A stretch of 64,000 nucleotides of DNA. Origin: Aphelocoma coerulescens (Eukaryota > Chordata > Aves > Passeriformes > Corvidae). The position numbers and the translations under genes are program-made. The DNA lies in contig NC_091033.1 in NCBI RefSeq assembly GCF_041296385.1, positions 15,148,501 through 15,212,500 of the forward strand. Direction: 5' to 3'. Every line of letters begins with the position of its first letter. The stretch's first letter is position 1. The notes beneath the pieces were generated by a model, which was not told where the DNA came from, ran no database searches, and worked only from the letters and a program-made list of their open reading frames with translations. This document shows positions 37,471 through 51,100 of this stretch, piece by piece.

Positions 37471-40400
37471 AAAGAAACTCCCCAAAACAACATAATTTCA
37501 ACACCCAGGATCAGGAAACAGGAGTGGCTGAAGAGCCCAGCTGTCCCCTTAAGTTACACAGTTGTTCATGGGCCACAAAGCCATTAGACCTCCAGAAAAA
37601 TGAAAATGATTCCATGTTAGTAATGCTCTTAGTTAAAGACAATGTCTTGGTCTGATGTCCGCTTACTCAAACCAGGATGCAATAATTCCAAAGGGGATTG
37701 AGAAGACAAAAACAATCCAGTAGCTGGTAAACAAATTTTGGAAGCTAAATTCATCTCAAAGGAAAGATTTTAAAAATTACTTGACCACCCTGAGTAGATC
37801 TTTGCAATCAAAGTCATGTGATAGTTGGGGCACTTCAGTTTTGCAAAGACAGGAAAAGATTTCATGCTAGAAGCAAAGGTAAAAAAACAGGTATCTTTAA
37901 AATAGATAATATACAACTTACCAGCAGTGAAGATAATTAAACACTGCAGTTGTTTTATCAGGGACAGCAGTGGCTTCACCAGGTTTTGAACAATCTCAAT
38001 TGGAATTAGATCCATTTCAAGAATATGTGTGTTAGTTTAGCCTTAAAAAGAATTACAGCCTCTGTATTCAGGTCAAATTAAAGGACCATAATATTCCCTT
38101 TCATGTCTTTCAACATTTGGATCTATAAATCTACTTCAGAGAAACTTCTGTTGGGCTGGAGGCTGAAGGGCTGGGAGGGCTGGGAGTTTCAGGATGTCTC
38201 TGTTCCCTTCACTTTGCTTCTAATGTGCTAAGAGCAGGTGACTTTTTCAGGATTGTTTCATAAGGTTCTATGAAACAGAAGCATAACTGGGAATTTAGCT
38301 GCCTTCCCATGACTGCCTGTTTTACTGAGCTTTGCTGTCCATGTGGTCAGAAATGATCTTTTGACATTCTTCCCTCTTTAGTAACTCCGGCTTATGGAAT
38401 TTGGAATAACCAGAAATAGCTTCTTGTTCGTTACATTTCTGCTTCCAGGTGAAATGACTCCCTGCAGTGTGTGATATTTAGGGCATATCCTGTCCTCCAG
38501 CTGATCCCAGCGTGAAATAACATCTGTATGGTTTTGCCCAGCTTCCCACAGACAGAAGGGACATATCTTTGCACACCTTCTGCATGCCTATATCTTGTTT
38601 ATCATCAGTGTCATAGAGATGGAATGTGGATTCTGCTGTTTCTCAACTATTTTGGTGAAGGCTAGACTGAATGCTAAGTGTCTCCTTTTAATGTAAGACA
38701 AAATGGAACTCTGGTTGTATTATGGCTGAGCAATACTTTCCTAATTACTCAGTAGTCTCTCTCTGTGTAACAGCTCTCCAACGGAGTTTTGGGTCTGTGA
38801 CTTGTGTACTTTTAGGGTCACCCTTGCCCAGAGCAGCCCCTGGGCAGGCACAGCACATGCACTGTGGTACCTGCGGCACAGTTTCATATGTGATTCCCAG
38901 ATTTTGTGCAGCTAAGGCATTGTGTCCATGCAAGGAATCAGAACGAGTTGTTTGTGTGCTTAGCTGTGTTTAGATCACTGCCTGTATTCTCTCATGCTCA
39001 CTGACCTCTGCTTTCGTGGCACATTTAGCCTGTGATTTTTCAAATTTTTGTGCTGTATTTATCACAGATTTATAACTTTTTAATTTCTCAGCCAAATTCA
39101 GTATTCAGCACAGACCCAAATCTTCAAAGATCAGGGGGAGAGGGGATGCTACCCAAACCTTGTCAGTCTCAGAATGCTCTTCTTGCTCCATAAAGAACAC
39201 AGCCTTGCCCAAAGTCCTTCCATGGTCTAGTGAAGAGGTTTTCTGATGTAGATATTGGTATGAAATGCCAGAAAAAACAACAACCTAATGCTGCCAATTC
39301 TGTATCATTGCCCTTCCAGAGCTGGAGAGCTGGGCAGGCTGTGCTGTCACTGCCTTGGTGGTCAGAGCCCCTGGCAAGACCTTTGTGCTCTGTGCCACAC
39401 AAAAAACACAGGGCAGAGACAATTCTTGTCTCCAGAGCTTCAAAATAGGACCAAGAAGAGAACACAAAAGATCTCCTGGGCATTCTTCTGTGTCACAGGC
39501 ATAAGAAGATTGTAGGTCCAGCGTTAACAAAAAAAACGGGAAAAGAAGGAATGGAAACAGGAGACAAGGAAAGGACAGGAGAGGGCAGTGGTGGCATTTT
39601 CCCTGGGAGGAGTTGGTCCTGCAATCACGTTGCAGTCAAACGCTACAAACTGTCATGTTAAAAAGCTGATCAGTGATTGCAGCCTTGATGAGAAGCTTCT
39701 CTGAAGAATTAACCATGATAAAAACTATGGGTAGAGATGTTTGTTAAGTATCTGCCTCCTACTGTCCCAACCAATTCCATGTTTTGCATTTGCTAAGCAA
39801 ACCATCTGTACTTCTGAAATTACAAATGAATAATAATAGTACTTGTTAGCAATACAGGCTATCCTGGGAATAGCAGAGCTGATACTGGAAGCAAGGGCAG
39901 GGCAGTGGGGCAGGGTCTGGCCTGCTGGTTGTGGTCAGCTTGGCTGGATTCCAGAAACTGAGGTTTGTAGTTTAGAATAAACATTTTAAGAGATGCCTCA
40001 ACAATCCACCCTGCGTGGATCATGAGTACTATTCTTTGTAAATAATGAAATGTGGAAAGAAAAAAGCAACTGTGCTGCATTGGGAAATATATCTTTGCAT
40101 CTTTGTGCACGGGTGGGAATGGTGAGAGAAGGGCACGGTCAGAACCTGGTCCCACAGAGACATTTCCTGACACTTCCACGCATCGACCATCGTGGTGGGC
40201 TTTTCCAGTCAGGTTCTGGCTGCCAGGAGTTGAGTCTATTTCCAGTGGTGAAGAGTCACAGAAGCAAATCCTGTGTAGCCTGGAGCTCCTGTGGGTGTGC
40301 CAAGGAGGCTCAGAGGAACAGGGTTGTGCTGGTGCTGGGCAAATACTGCATGACAAAAAGTCCCTGTCCCCAGAGGTTACAGTTCACAGCAGGCAGAGCA

Positions 40401-40869
40401 AACAACGGTAGAACAAACACATGTCGGCCTTCCAAACAAGGTGACACAATTTAGATCCTAAAAATGGCAAAAGATTTTTGCTCTTCTCTATAAAATATCG
40501 TAAGGACAAACAGCTGGCTCATCCCAGCAAAGGGAGACTGGAGAGGGGAAACTGAGGGAGTGAGAACATCCCAGCCAATTTGTTGATGACTAACATACTT
40601 TAAAACAACTGACTGCTTTTAAACTTAGAAGGTGACTTGCTGAGTGGTTATTGGCTGTTCACTCCTGCTCTTGATAAGAGCTCCCACAGGACATTCAGTT
40701 CTTTCCAGCTTCTCCCGCACGGGTTTATCTGTGAACATCAGTACAGAGCAAAGGGAAGGAGGCCGGGCAGGTTTGTTTCATCTCTGCTGTGACTAATCCT
40801 GGTGTGCTGGGCTGGCAGCTCTGTAACACACTGATAGCACTGACCTGACTGGCCTTCTGCAGCATCTTC

Positions 40870-40950
40870 CTGCTCTAGCACGGGACTGGGACTAGATGAC
40901 CTTCAGAGGTGCCTCCCAACCCCAACCATGCTGTGATTCCATGGTCTTCT
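40870..40950 (+). mobile_element. CR1 LINE 3'-end fragment (plus strand)
   Basis: GGGACTAGATGACCTTCAGAG, here broken only by the text, is followed by TGCCTCCCAACCCCAACCAT and the terminal octamer-type repeat GTGATTCCATGGTCTTCTGA. This order (tag, pyrimidine block, degenerate ATTCTATG-type repeats) is diagnostic of the CR1 3' end. The element may extend further left with low similarity; I mark only what I can recognise. Confidence 0.88.
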
Positions 40951-41209
40951 GATGGGGTTCCATTGATAACTATCACAGGACCACCAGTGATTCTAAGAGC
41001 AAGATTCAAATGAAAATAATTGCTACCAAGCTGGGAAACCCAGAGATCTGTGTGAACATCACAGTGAGCATTCCAAAGGCTTTGGCTGAGGAGTTGCTGA
41101 GGCCATGCAGGACTGTATGTTCTTTGGCAATTGAGGAATGGGAAAGGCCATTCTGGCACATCTGCCTTGTCAGAGATCTTCCTACTCAGTGTGATTTGAG
41201 CTGGGCCTC

Positions 41210-41278
41210 TGTGAGCAAAGCGCTTGGACTAGATGGCCTCCTGAGCTCTTTTCCAGCCTAAATGGTCCTAGAATTCTA
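41210..41278 (+). mobile_element. Second CR1 LINE 3'-end fragment (plus strand)
   Basis: GCTTGGACTAGATGGCCTCC, then GAGCTCTTTTCCAGCCTAAA and TGGTCCTAGAATTCT match the CR1 3' end in the same orientation as the copy about 300 bp to the left. It differs from that copy in the pyrimidine block (CCAGCC against CCAACC), so it looks like a separate insertion and not a duplication. Confidence 0.8.
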
Positions 41279-43600
41279 CTCAGATTTTTATCCTGTTTTC
41301 AATATCATGGTTGTGTTTAATATTAGTTATTTACCACTAGTGCCCTATGTGTGCATCTTTAGGCCCTGTAGAGATAATCCAACCTGTATCAATGATGTCA
41401 CATATTTGGGATTCTAAGGTCCCCAAGATGTTTTCAAAGCACATAAGGAAGCCTTATCACACTGTTGAGGATCAACTGCTTTTGTCTTATGCTTACTCAC
41501 AGCATTTGCTTATTATATATGCCTAGTAACAAACACTTTGGAGGGTGGGCACTGTGTTCCACATGAGAAGTGGGGCTGGTTCTGCAGCACTACTACAGCA
41601 GAAAGAAGGAAGATGGATCTATTTTCAGCTGAGTTAAAATGTGTGGAAGCAGAATTATAAGGAACAGGCAAGAAATCAGTGACTGAGAGGCTGGGGAAGA
41701 GGGGATAGAAACCCAGCTGGATGAGTGTTTCATGTCTTAGCGCCTGGACTGCAACACAACCTCTCCCGTTCCTCTTTGGTCTCAAAAATCAAAATGTTCC
41801 TGCAAGTGAAATGAAAGGGAAATGCTTGTCTGCTATGCAAAAGCAGCTAAAAAAAACCGAGGGAAACTTTCAGAAAGATGGGCCTACAAAGGACTGCTTG
41901 GGATGCTGACTCAGGGCCCTTCTCAGAAATACCAAGCTATACAATTGCCTTTGTTGCCTTAATAGTTTTATTCTTAAGCTAGAGTTTGGTCTGGGCTGCT
42001 CCTATGTTTGATAGCTCTAGAATCAGGTTGTTGAGCTGGCTGGGAGCCTTCTAATTTTCATTCAGCCTTAGTTTATTAGTAATCAGTTCATGCCTATTTA
42101 CTCTTACTCCAACAGTAGTATTTAGCTTAATCTGTTCTTTTCCTTCCTTTATTTCCCTTGATGCATTAATAGCCATAAATAATTTTTTTTTCACGCTTCA
42201 TTTTGCTAAATTTACTGACCTTCTTTCTTGTATCACTCTCTTGCTCAAAGAAAATTGATGTTTACTATTTCTGAAGACTTGAGGGATTGGAATTACACTT
42301 CCCTTGACATTGCTTGAGCTTGTGGTAAATAATACATCCATGTTGTAATGTGCGAAGAAATAAAATGTTCTGCAGACTAAGACCTGGACTCAGCAAACAG
42401 GCCCATGCACAGGGATTTAGAGGCTGGAATGGAAAGCTGAGAGTCTCTCTGGCTGTGCTGCAGCTGTACCCCGAGCTGGAGCGTGGTAGGTTTGTGGAAG
42501 ATGGGAAGTGGGGCCAGAATGGCTCTCTTTGTGCTGAGCTTCCACAAAAGTCCTGTGATGCACTGCTGGGGGCTGAGCCCATTTTGTGAGTGAGGATCTG
42601 ACCACGGGCACTGACCACAGGCCAAGGAAGAGGTGCCTGCACTATCAATGTTTCTAGATGTAGTTGTTCTATTATTTTTCTTGAACTTTTCCTGCCAGAT
42701 GAGAAACACTAATTTTCATGTTAGTTGAGAAAAATTGGAATGGATGAACCATAAAAGCTCAGAACTCAGAAGGGAATTGAGAACAGCCCAAGCTTCACTG
42801 TGGTGAAAGTCGCAGCTGGTGGAGGCAGCGTGAGCCTTGCAGGGAGGTCAGGCAGGGCACGGGAGAGCCTTTGGGAGATCCCACGAGCGAGGGGAAGAGC
42901 GGAGCGCTGGCTCCAGCCTCTGGTGCTCCTTGGCTGGGAAGCACTGCCCCACTTTTCTTGTCAGATAAGTTAATCAGAGTGTCCTCTGTGACAGCAGCAC
43001 TTTGTGCTGAGCAGGCTGGAATTGCACTTCAGCCCTTAATGGAGTTACTCACGGTTTCATGTTTTGGACAAGTCTATACTGTTGAAAAATGTAATCACTG
43101 CATTTTAACTTGCTCTGATTTTGGATGTATTTGTCTTTTCACTACCAATTTCCAAAACCACTCACACTTTCTGCTGTCACCTCAGTCCATGAGATTTGTT
43201 CTGACATGTCTGTGTTAAGTTTTTCATTGTCTGTCAGTACCCAGAGAGAAGAGGGGGGGGACCTGCCCATGCAGCTTAAATACAATTTAATTAGTAGTGA
43301 TTAATAAATCAGATATTTGATTATTTTGGTCTGGCCTGAGTTCAAGATCTTGTTCCCTCCCAGCTGTGGGAGGGCTAGTTCAGCCAAAAAATCCATGCCT
43401 AGATTTTTACTTTCGGGAAGTTCAGGCATTTGAGATCCAAAATTAGGTTTTCAGTTTGTGCCAGGAAGGAATCAGCCACTAGATTAAGAATTTGGATGCT
43501 TTCCCTCACAAAAATTTCTGGGAGTTGTATGTCAGATCCAGGATTTGAGATCTATTCCCAGAGTAAGTTCAGCACTAAAGCTATGCCATCTTTTCACTGC

Positions 43601-43693
43601 AGAAGTAGGAAGGAAAAAATGAAAAATTAGCTTGAAGGAAGAGGGGAGAAAAAAGGAAGAGAAAAAGAAGTAGGAAAGGAAAAATGATAAAGG
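43601..43693. repeat. Purine-rich tract
   Basis: Nearly continuous A/G on the plus strand (GGAAGAGGGGAGAAAAAAGG, GAGAAAAAGAAG and similar) with few pyrimidine interruptions. Confidence 0.8.
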
Positions 43694-45930
43694 TAGTTAG
43701 TCACGTGATTGGGGAATGAAGCTCAAGGGCACAGAGATGCAGATGAAAGATCAGATAATAAATGCTGCTTTGTATAAAAGGTTCTCCTTTCCATATTCCA
43801 ATGGCTCTCCCAGACACTTAGGGTCAAGGGGTTATTTTTAAGCTGGCCATTGATTCATACAAGATGCCTGGTTATGAAATATGGGAATCTTTCACCCGAG
43901 GGAAAAACTTCCCCGTGAGTGACTGCCTGGAAACCCACAGCAGGGAAGGGTTAATGGTTGCTCAGTTTACAGCTGGGAATTGCTGGTATCCAGGAAACAA
44001 CACAGAATGCACAAACCATGAGACCAGCTGGAGCCTGCTGGAATCCCATTCATTTTGGCAGAGGTGTCTGTGGTCTCCAATTCTGACATCACTGCATTTG
44101 CGTCACACAGGAATGCCTTAACCACTTCTCCCTTTCTATTTTTTCCTGTCTCCCTCTTATTTCTGTGGCTGACTCAGATTTGCAGAGCAATGAGAAGAGG
44201 CAGATCACAAACCCCCCAAATCTGCTGCCCTTGATGTAGCTGGTAGGTGGCTGCACCCAAGCTGTAGATGCAGATTTTGGGGTGCGGGAGAAGCCGTGCT
44301 CAGGGAGCATGGGGTGGATGGGAATCATTTCTGTTCCCAGTCCTGTGCAGCACATGGCTGTAACAGAGCCCAGAGAGGAAACGCTCCTGGGGTGCAGGAG
44401 TATGTCCAAGAACTGGAACCCCCTCTGCTCCCAGCTCCCCGAGCTCCCTGCTCAGTGCTGCCTCTTTCCTGCTCATTCAGCAAAATCCACTTGAAGACAC
44501 AAGTGCACGCTCTGGTTCTGCTCTGTAAGAAGTTCTGAGACCCAGATCACCTGGAGCACAAATAAGAAATCTTAGGCCATTAAAGACAGGCTGTCCTGCT
44601 CCTACCTACTTAACTCTCTGGGCTTTGTTTTGCTGAGCTACAATCTCTGGGCAGTCATCACTCAGCTCTTGTGATTCTGCTTCTGCTGCCATGTCTGTCC
44701 TTTTGCACCCTAAGCAAAGCTGCCTGAAATTCTTTACTACTACCTGTGTGCATGAAATACCATTTAAGGGTCCTCAGACTTTTGTTGGTCTGCAGAACCT
44801 GCTACCATGGACATAATGTTAAAACCTGATTTTTCCTCTTTAATATCAGGATGAACACAAAATTGCACTGCTACTTTTTGAGTTTAGTTTAATTGATCAA
44901 ACATGACCAGCTACCATGAAGTAGCTGAAAATGCATGCAGCTGCCTTTCGGAGTGGTGTGCACAGAAGTTGTGTGCCACCTGCTGAAGTTGGCTGCTCAC
45001 AGCAAGAACGCCTCTGCCCAGGGGAAGCTGTGCCCCATCCCCATTTTCCTCTGGAAAGGCCTGACAGAGGTGCCAAGTGTTCTGCATGGAAGACCCTTTG
45101 TTTTAGAAAAGACTGTGACCTCAAAGGGCTATGTTAAGGGAAATATATTGTGTTTAAGTATTTCAGGACTGTTTCTGAAGCCTCTTGTGTCTGGTATTTA
45201 TCCTCAGCAGCTGATTTGCAACTTCGCTGCTCTGCAAGCAACCACTGATTATCCTGTTACTCTTCTTCTCATGATTAACATCCTAAGCTTCAATGTTCAG
45301 CCTTAATATAAAGTGCAGAATAGAGCAATCATCACAAAGGAATTGCTGTGGTAATCCTGAGAAAATGCATATGTGGGACTGGGTCGCCAGGGAAATGGAA
45401 GAAAATCAAAAAAGTGCTCTTGGAAAATTTGGAAGGAGATAGACTGTTAAAAGAGTGTCCTAGATGTCTGTTCTGGAAAATATTTTCTAGAAAATTAATT
45501 CAGAATATCTGTGTGGAAGTTTTTCACTATTTAATGTCCCTTTCTCAGAGTGTGCTCTAATTAATGTAAAGATTTTGTTCTTTTCCTCCACATGTTTACA
45601 CAATTATTTACCTTGCCATAAATAGATGTGCACTCGCACCCTCAGCCAGGTTTTCAGACCCCAAAGGAATGTCTCTATTGAAAGATTCCTGGTTGGGTGT
45701 ATGTGATGATGAACCTGTCATTCAGACTCGAGGCCACATGGGCAGGGTCTGTATGATGGAATTTGGGACTTCCCATGTCTCTAATTGAGAATGCCCATCC
45801 CATTCCTTTTCCAGGTGTGAGGAACATGGGCTTGGCCAGCGTGAGATGCTGCTCAGGTGGCAGCCTGTCCTGTCATGGTCCGTGTGGGCTGAGCCATCAC
45901 CTCTGTGTGCACGAGGGAGAAGAGAAAGGC

Positions 45931-45958
45931 ATCCCTCCTCCTCCCCCTCCCCCTCCAG
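45931..45958. repeat. (CCT)n/(CCCCCT)n tract
   Basis: ATCCCTCCTCCTCCCCCTCC continues CCCTCCAG: a short pyrimidine-only run. Confidence 0.85.
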
Positions 45959-48068
45959 CCATGCATCCCACTGCTGCAGCACACATTTGGAGGCATTGGA
46001 ACAATCCAGGCTAATCTGTGTTTTGCTTCCAGAGGGTTGTTACTGATCCTAGTGAGAGATTGTAAGGGTGGAAAGGAGAACAGGACAGAACATGCAAGCA
46101 CCAGCCCTGCCAGGCTGAGGAACACAGCCAGTGTGAGTCCATGGCACACAGGTTTCACAGCCAGCCTCCAGAGCTCTTACGAAACTGGCTCTGGAAGTCC
46201 TCGGCACATGGATTTTGCTAGATTCCTTGGCATTCTTAAATTTAGGTGTGCCATCAAGCAGTTATTTATAAACTGCAATTCCTGAAATAGGGTCCTAACA
46301 CAAAAAGATTCAGATTTTCAGGAATTCTGAGCTTTAACAGTCGCCAGTAGCTTTCCTGGGATCTGCCGAATGTTTATCGCAGTGACCCCTTTAGGTACAG
46401 AGCATCTGAAAACTTCAACTTCCCCTGCCAAAATAAGCAGTGAATTTATACGCCTTTACTATGCACCTCTTCTTTCTTAAGAAGTGTTTGTTCACTGGCC
46501 TTGGGGATTGGGCTCAGAAGTTCAGAGTTTAGCTTGGTACAAGGTTTCAGCTTTTTGGAATGCTTTGATGATCTGGACTGGGTGACACCTCAGATCTTGT
46601 GCTGTGGGATTTGAGGCAATGGACCTACTCCTGTTTCCATTTCTGGTGCATTTTTATCACTGGCAGAAGTAAGGCTTTTCCTGACAGGCAGGACAAAAGC
46701 AGCAGAGGTAAATAACCCCTCCATGGAGAGCGCAGTGCTTTAGGTTTGTGTCTGTCACTCCCGATCCCTAAATGGGACTTCCAGGCAACACAAATAAACA
46801 CAACAGTTCACAATACTCTGCTGGGCTGGCATCCACACTCAGAGATGTCGCTGTCTCCCGTTGCACAGGACACATTATCACAGGGTGGATCTCATCCATC
46901 AGTAGCTGGCCGTGGAGCTGGGCTGGAGTTACAAGCAGGTAACTGGTACATTCTGAAGAGCTGAGTTTCACACTGCTGGGAAGTGCAGCCTGAGCTCTGA
47001 CGATGCCTCTGGTTAAGGCAAACAGTGCAAACACCTGGCATCATTTAACTTAACTCAAAATATGTTTTTTCACATTAAAACTGAGGAGGAATGTGCCTCT
47101 GACCCTCCTGGGTGTGGTGTGAGGAAAGCCACAGACACTGGGGGAATGTCATTAGCGCAAATCAGGCAGAGATCAAACCCACCCCGCCCTCCCTGCCGTG
47201 GTGCGAATGTGTCACACGCGCTGCTGGCAGCAGCCGGTGCATGGCATTTCTGCACAGCCTGATTTCAGCCCTTGATGTTTATTTTTTCCATGCAAGAGCT
47301 TTCCTTGTTTACCACCCTTTTTCATAATCAAGTCACCCGTCTTGGATTGTTCCAGCTGGGGTCATCCCAGCACTGGGAGTCACTGGGAGACTCTGTGCTT
47401 ACCAGTCTCATCCTCCTTCTCTTCCCATTTCTGTTTTCACAGATCCTCTTTTTGTGATAAGCAACATTTCAGTCTCAAAGCTGTATTTTGAAAGGTAGCT
47501 TGAATTTTAGTCAGGATCTCTTACAGTTGCTGTCCAGCCTGTCTGGCTGTCCTTGTGCAAGGCCCCCTGAGTGGGACATCGGGCATTCAAGGAACTGTCT
47601 CTGCCTATCCTTAAGTCTAATGATGACAAACTATAGTTAAGTTTGTAGTACAGCATAGGAAGCTTTGTACCAATTTGGATGCCGTGATGACATTTTTAGA
47701 TGAACTCAGTACCCACTAAAGTCAATGGCAGCAGTGTTGTGTTGATCTCTGTTTATTTTTTAATATAATGTAACTTAAAGCTGAGGTTTGGTCTTGCACT
47801 TACTACTTGTAATGGCAATGTATGAACTGACATTGAAAACCAATCAAAAGAGCTAGACATTCGAAACGAGGTGCAAAAGAAGCCATACATATAAAATGAG
47901 ACTGATTTTGGATCAAGTCTGGGTGCAGATGGCATTTGAAAATTGAACATGCCATGTCACCTTCTTCATTCTTCATGGTCAGAATTCATATCGCATCTTT
48001 CCCTTTTCTTGTCATCACTGTTGATACTTTATTTATGATTAGAAAAGGCACTAAAGGTCTGAAAGGCC

Positions 48069-48148
48069 AGCAGAAGACAAAAACCAGCACACTGAAGTAA
48101 CCTGCCTGAAGTCATGTAGTAGGACAATGGTTGCTTTTAAATCAGGTT
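48069..48148 (-). mobile_element. MIR-like SINE relic (minus strand)
   Basis: GAAGTAACCTGCCTGAAGTC, then ATGTAGTAGGACAATGG, a gap and AAATCAGG follow the order of the reverse-complemented core of MIR-type SINEs, whose consensus reads roughly AAGTAACTTGCCCAAGGTCA then an AGTAAGTGGCAG block. The comparison is from memory of the family. The copy is strongly decayed with no clear promoter boxes. Confidence 0.42.
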
Positions 48149-51100
48149 GTATTAAAACATGAAAATAACGGAAAAGACTGTCTGGCAACAGTCTGGGCAG
48201 CGCTGGAGAGCTGGGTGCAGGAGCTGCAGGTGGTTATTGTGTGACTGGGCTTTACAAAGTTAGTCCTGAGGGGGTATTTTGCAGTCAGATGAGGGCTGAG
48301 GGCTCTGGCCCACCACAGCTTCCTGTCTCCCTCCCGAGAAGAATCAGTGTCTGTCACATCTGTAAAGTCACACTACATTTCAATTATTCTCTGCATTTTT
48401 CTTTAATTATGTCCCCTTTTTGCTTCTTAAGAGAGTCTTAAAATTTTCAAATATAATAAGAAAAAATAATAACCAATTAAAAAGCTGTGGGTATTAAGTG
48501 GGAAATAACAGACTGAAACAAAAGTCAAGGATTATCCTGGGAAATGACGTTTATGGATCCTGGATCACTCCGTTCTGTGAGGCAATCTGAGGTTTTGGCT
48601 GGGCTTAAAAATGCGGCGGCACGGCTTTGCAAGGAAAAGCTTTGACAGAAATCGCCCAAGTAGATTTTCTGCAAGGTTGGGTGTGGAGGTAAAGCAGCTC
48701 TTGTGTCTCCACTGCCCTCACCAGCACTGCTGGCCCTGTCCCTTGTGCTCTGTCACACGGGCCCCTGTTTGTGTCAAGGCTGTAGCTTTCCCTGGGTGAC
48801 CCAGGATGCTCCTGGCAGCAGCCAGCGTGTAGACATGGTTATACAAGCAAAAAAAAAGAAACAAAAATTCCCCTGTATACTGCGTTTCCCTTGTAAAGTT
48901 AATGCAAACCAGATGGGTGAAAATATTTTTTTTAATTGTAACTCCACTGGGACAACCAAATATTATTCATGCACCGTATGGTGAGCACTGAAGGGAAGGG
49001 TGAAGAGGTTTTGTATGAAAAGCTTTGTCAGGCATGAGCCAAACATGCAGAGTGGGACCGAGAGGTTTGGTACACAGTGAGCTCTCCAGATGTGTTTGTA
49101 AGCAAGGTGTCACAGCAGATAACAGCCCAGTCAGAGAGCTGCCCTTGGACAGGATGTTTGTAGAGAGGATAGGAATTTGGGAAAGGTATAGGAATGTATA
49201 AAATAATTTCAGATGACACTTGCTTTGAAAAGACAGCCAATAGGGAGGAAGTTGCAAGGTCCAAATGTTGCATTGTTTGGTCTTTCTCTTCCTTTATGGT
49301 TGAATAATGGCGTTTGAAGACATCTTATTCAAACATAATAAATTTTATCTCCCAAAGTGGCTGAAAAAGATTATACCTTTTCTACAAAAAAACAGTACCC
49401 TGGAAACCAACGTGTGAAAGCATTAGCTACTAAAAGTAAGTCAGATTAATTTACCCTTCATTATAGTTTGAACACCTTAGGTCCCAGTAATGAAGACACT
49501 TTTAATTTTAACTGGACCCTAGGCTTTAATGTGAACCGTGTGGCATCTCTTGAAGTCTGCACTCCATGATTCATGAGTAACATTCTGATAACATTCTTTT
49601 TTTTGTCTGTTAGACAAAACAAAGTCAAGAGGGAAGAAAAACTCTTCATCAGCTATGAACACTTCTGTGGAAGTACAGGACCAAGGATTTATCCTTATAA
49701 ATCCCTGTGACCATCAAATGTTAGGTGAAGTTCAGGACAGTGAGCAGACCATCAGGCTAAATTGGTGTCACTGCTTTAGCTTGGAATACTCACCAAGGAA
49801 AGGATTGGGTACAATCTCAGCACAGATTTCTAGACCTGATCTTTTTTGTGCAGCCTTTCTCATGTGAATCAGGCTTCCAGGATCAGGATCAAGGCCCTCA
49901 TCCAAAGGCTGCTCAAATCAATGGAAAAACTCTCATTGTCTTTAGTGAGCTTTGGATCAGGCCCCAAAAGTTGAGTCATACTTTGAATGGAACATTGTTT
50001 GAAGCAAAACAGGCTCAAGGGTTCATTCACGTAGAGGTTTTAACTGTTAAGTGAAATTTCCCAAACACTTCCTGTGCCCTCCTGCCTGCTTCCTGCTGCC
50101 ACTTCTCCCGAGGGGACACATGCCCAGGGAGAACATCATGAGCCCAGTGCCTGACTCAAGTGTTTTCAGCCTGCTCTCTACCTTTTCTCTATGAAGTGAT
50201 GGCCATAGGACCAAAGTGCAGATGTCCCATTTTACCCCAAGAATGTGGGCAAAAACATCTTCAGTTCTTTGAATTTCATCCTTAATATTACCATTGGTAT
50301 CTACCAGTGAGTATTTGTTGGATCAAGTTTTATTTTCAGTTCCCACACACATTTCTGTGACTACAGGTATTCTTAGGGAGGCTGTTGCTTCTGGATGGAG
50401 AGGGGCTGGAGCATTTGGCCAGAACTCTTCTTTGGTAAGCAGAGGTGGCAGACCAGCTCTTCTGTTCAGTAGGGTTTCAGCACAGAGAAATAGTGGTTAT
50501 GCCTCACGCTTGTTGCTTTAGTGCTCGTTTCACATCAGCTGGGCAAGGACACTGGATGGAATAATGTGTTTGTACTTATTTCTACATGCGACATTTAAGA
50601 GGCAAAATAAAGCATGATTTTCTCCAGATGTGTTTATAATAGAGATCTAGAAATATGAGGGATGTTTTGTTGACCTTATGTACAGGTACTTTGTATTTAC
50701 TAATTTACTATAATCGCTATACAAGTGATACATATCCACTGAAACTGTCTGTGTACAAAGGAGCAGGGAGCACATAACCCATGCTGTGAGAAATGCACCT
50801 TACACACACCATGGCCCCCAAACTCCACACTCTGCACACCCTGGGTCAGGACATGCCTGTGTGCAGCCTGCACATAACAAACTGGCACACACAAACCCCC
50901 CAAACCAAGTCGCTGCCTCTGGAGGATGGGTGCATCTCACACGGAGTTGGAGCCTCTGCACATCGAGTCTGAGAAGCAGTTTTTTGGTCTAGCTAAAGTT
51001 AGTTCAAGTTCTCACAACATTTTCTTCTTTCCACTGGGTTCAAATGTTCACTTTCCCAAATTGTCCTTGAAGAACATGCAGGCATCACCTCAAAATAATT

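Larger units (their letters stand above)
22631..40869. other. Long non-coding stretch
   Basis: It contains the simple repeats listed separately and GC-richer patches without island-like CpG density near 22740-22860, 23690-23900 and 24840-25190. The longest open frame is 157 codons (30196-30669, minus). It lacks a usable acceptor, because its 5' side is purine-rich, and this length is expected once by chance. A TTATAAA motif near 33856 precedes a CT-rich block to about 34020. No intact element or RNA gene is seen. Confidence 0.5.
41279..48068. other. Non-coding stretch
   Basis: Chance-length open frames only. It includes an 8-base G run (43253-43260), a purine-rich tract and a C-rich tract listed separately, and a short GC-richer patch with six CpG at about 47170-47232. 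No exon, RNA gene or element is recognised. Confidence 0.5.

Noticed and set aside
39859..40454. 165-codon minus and 134- and 119-codon plus open frames overlapping each other
   Set aside because: Three frames open over the same GC-richer patch reflect few stop codons from composition, not a gene. Splice signals do not bound any of them.
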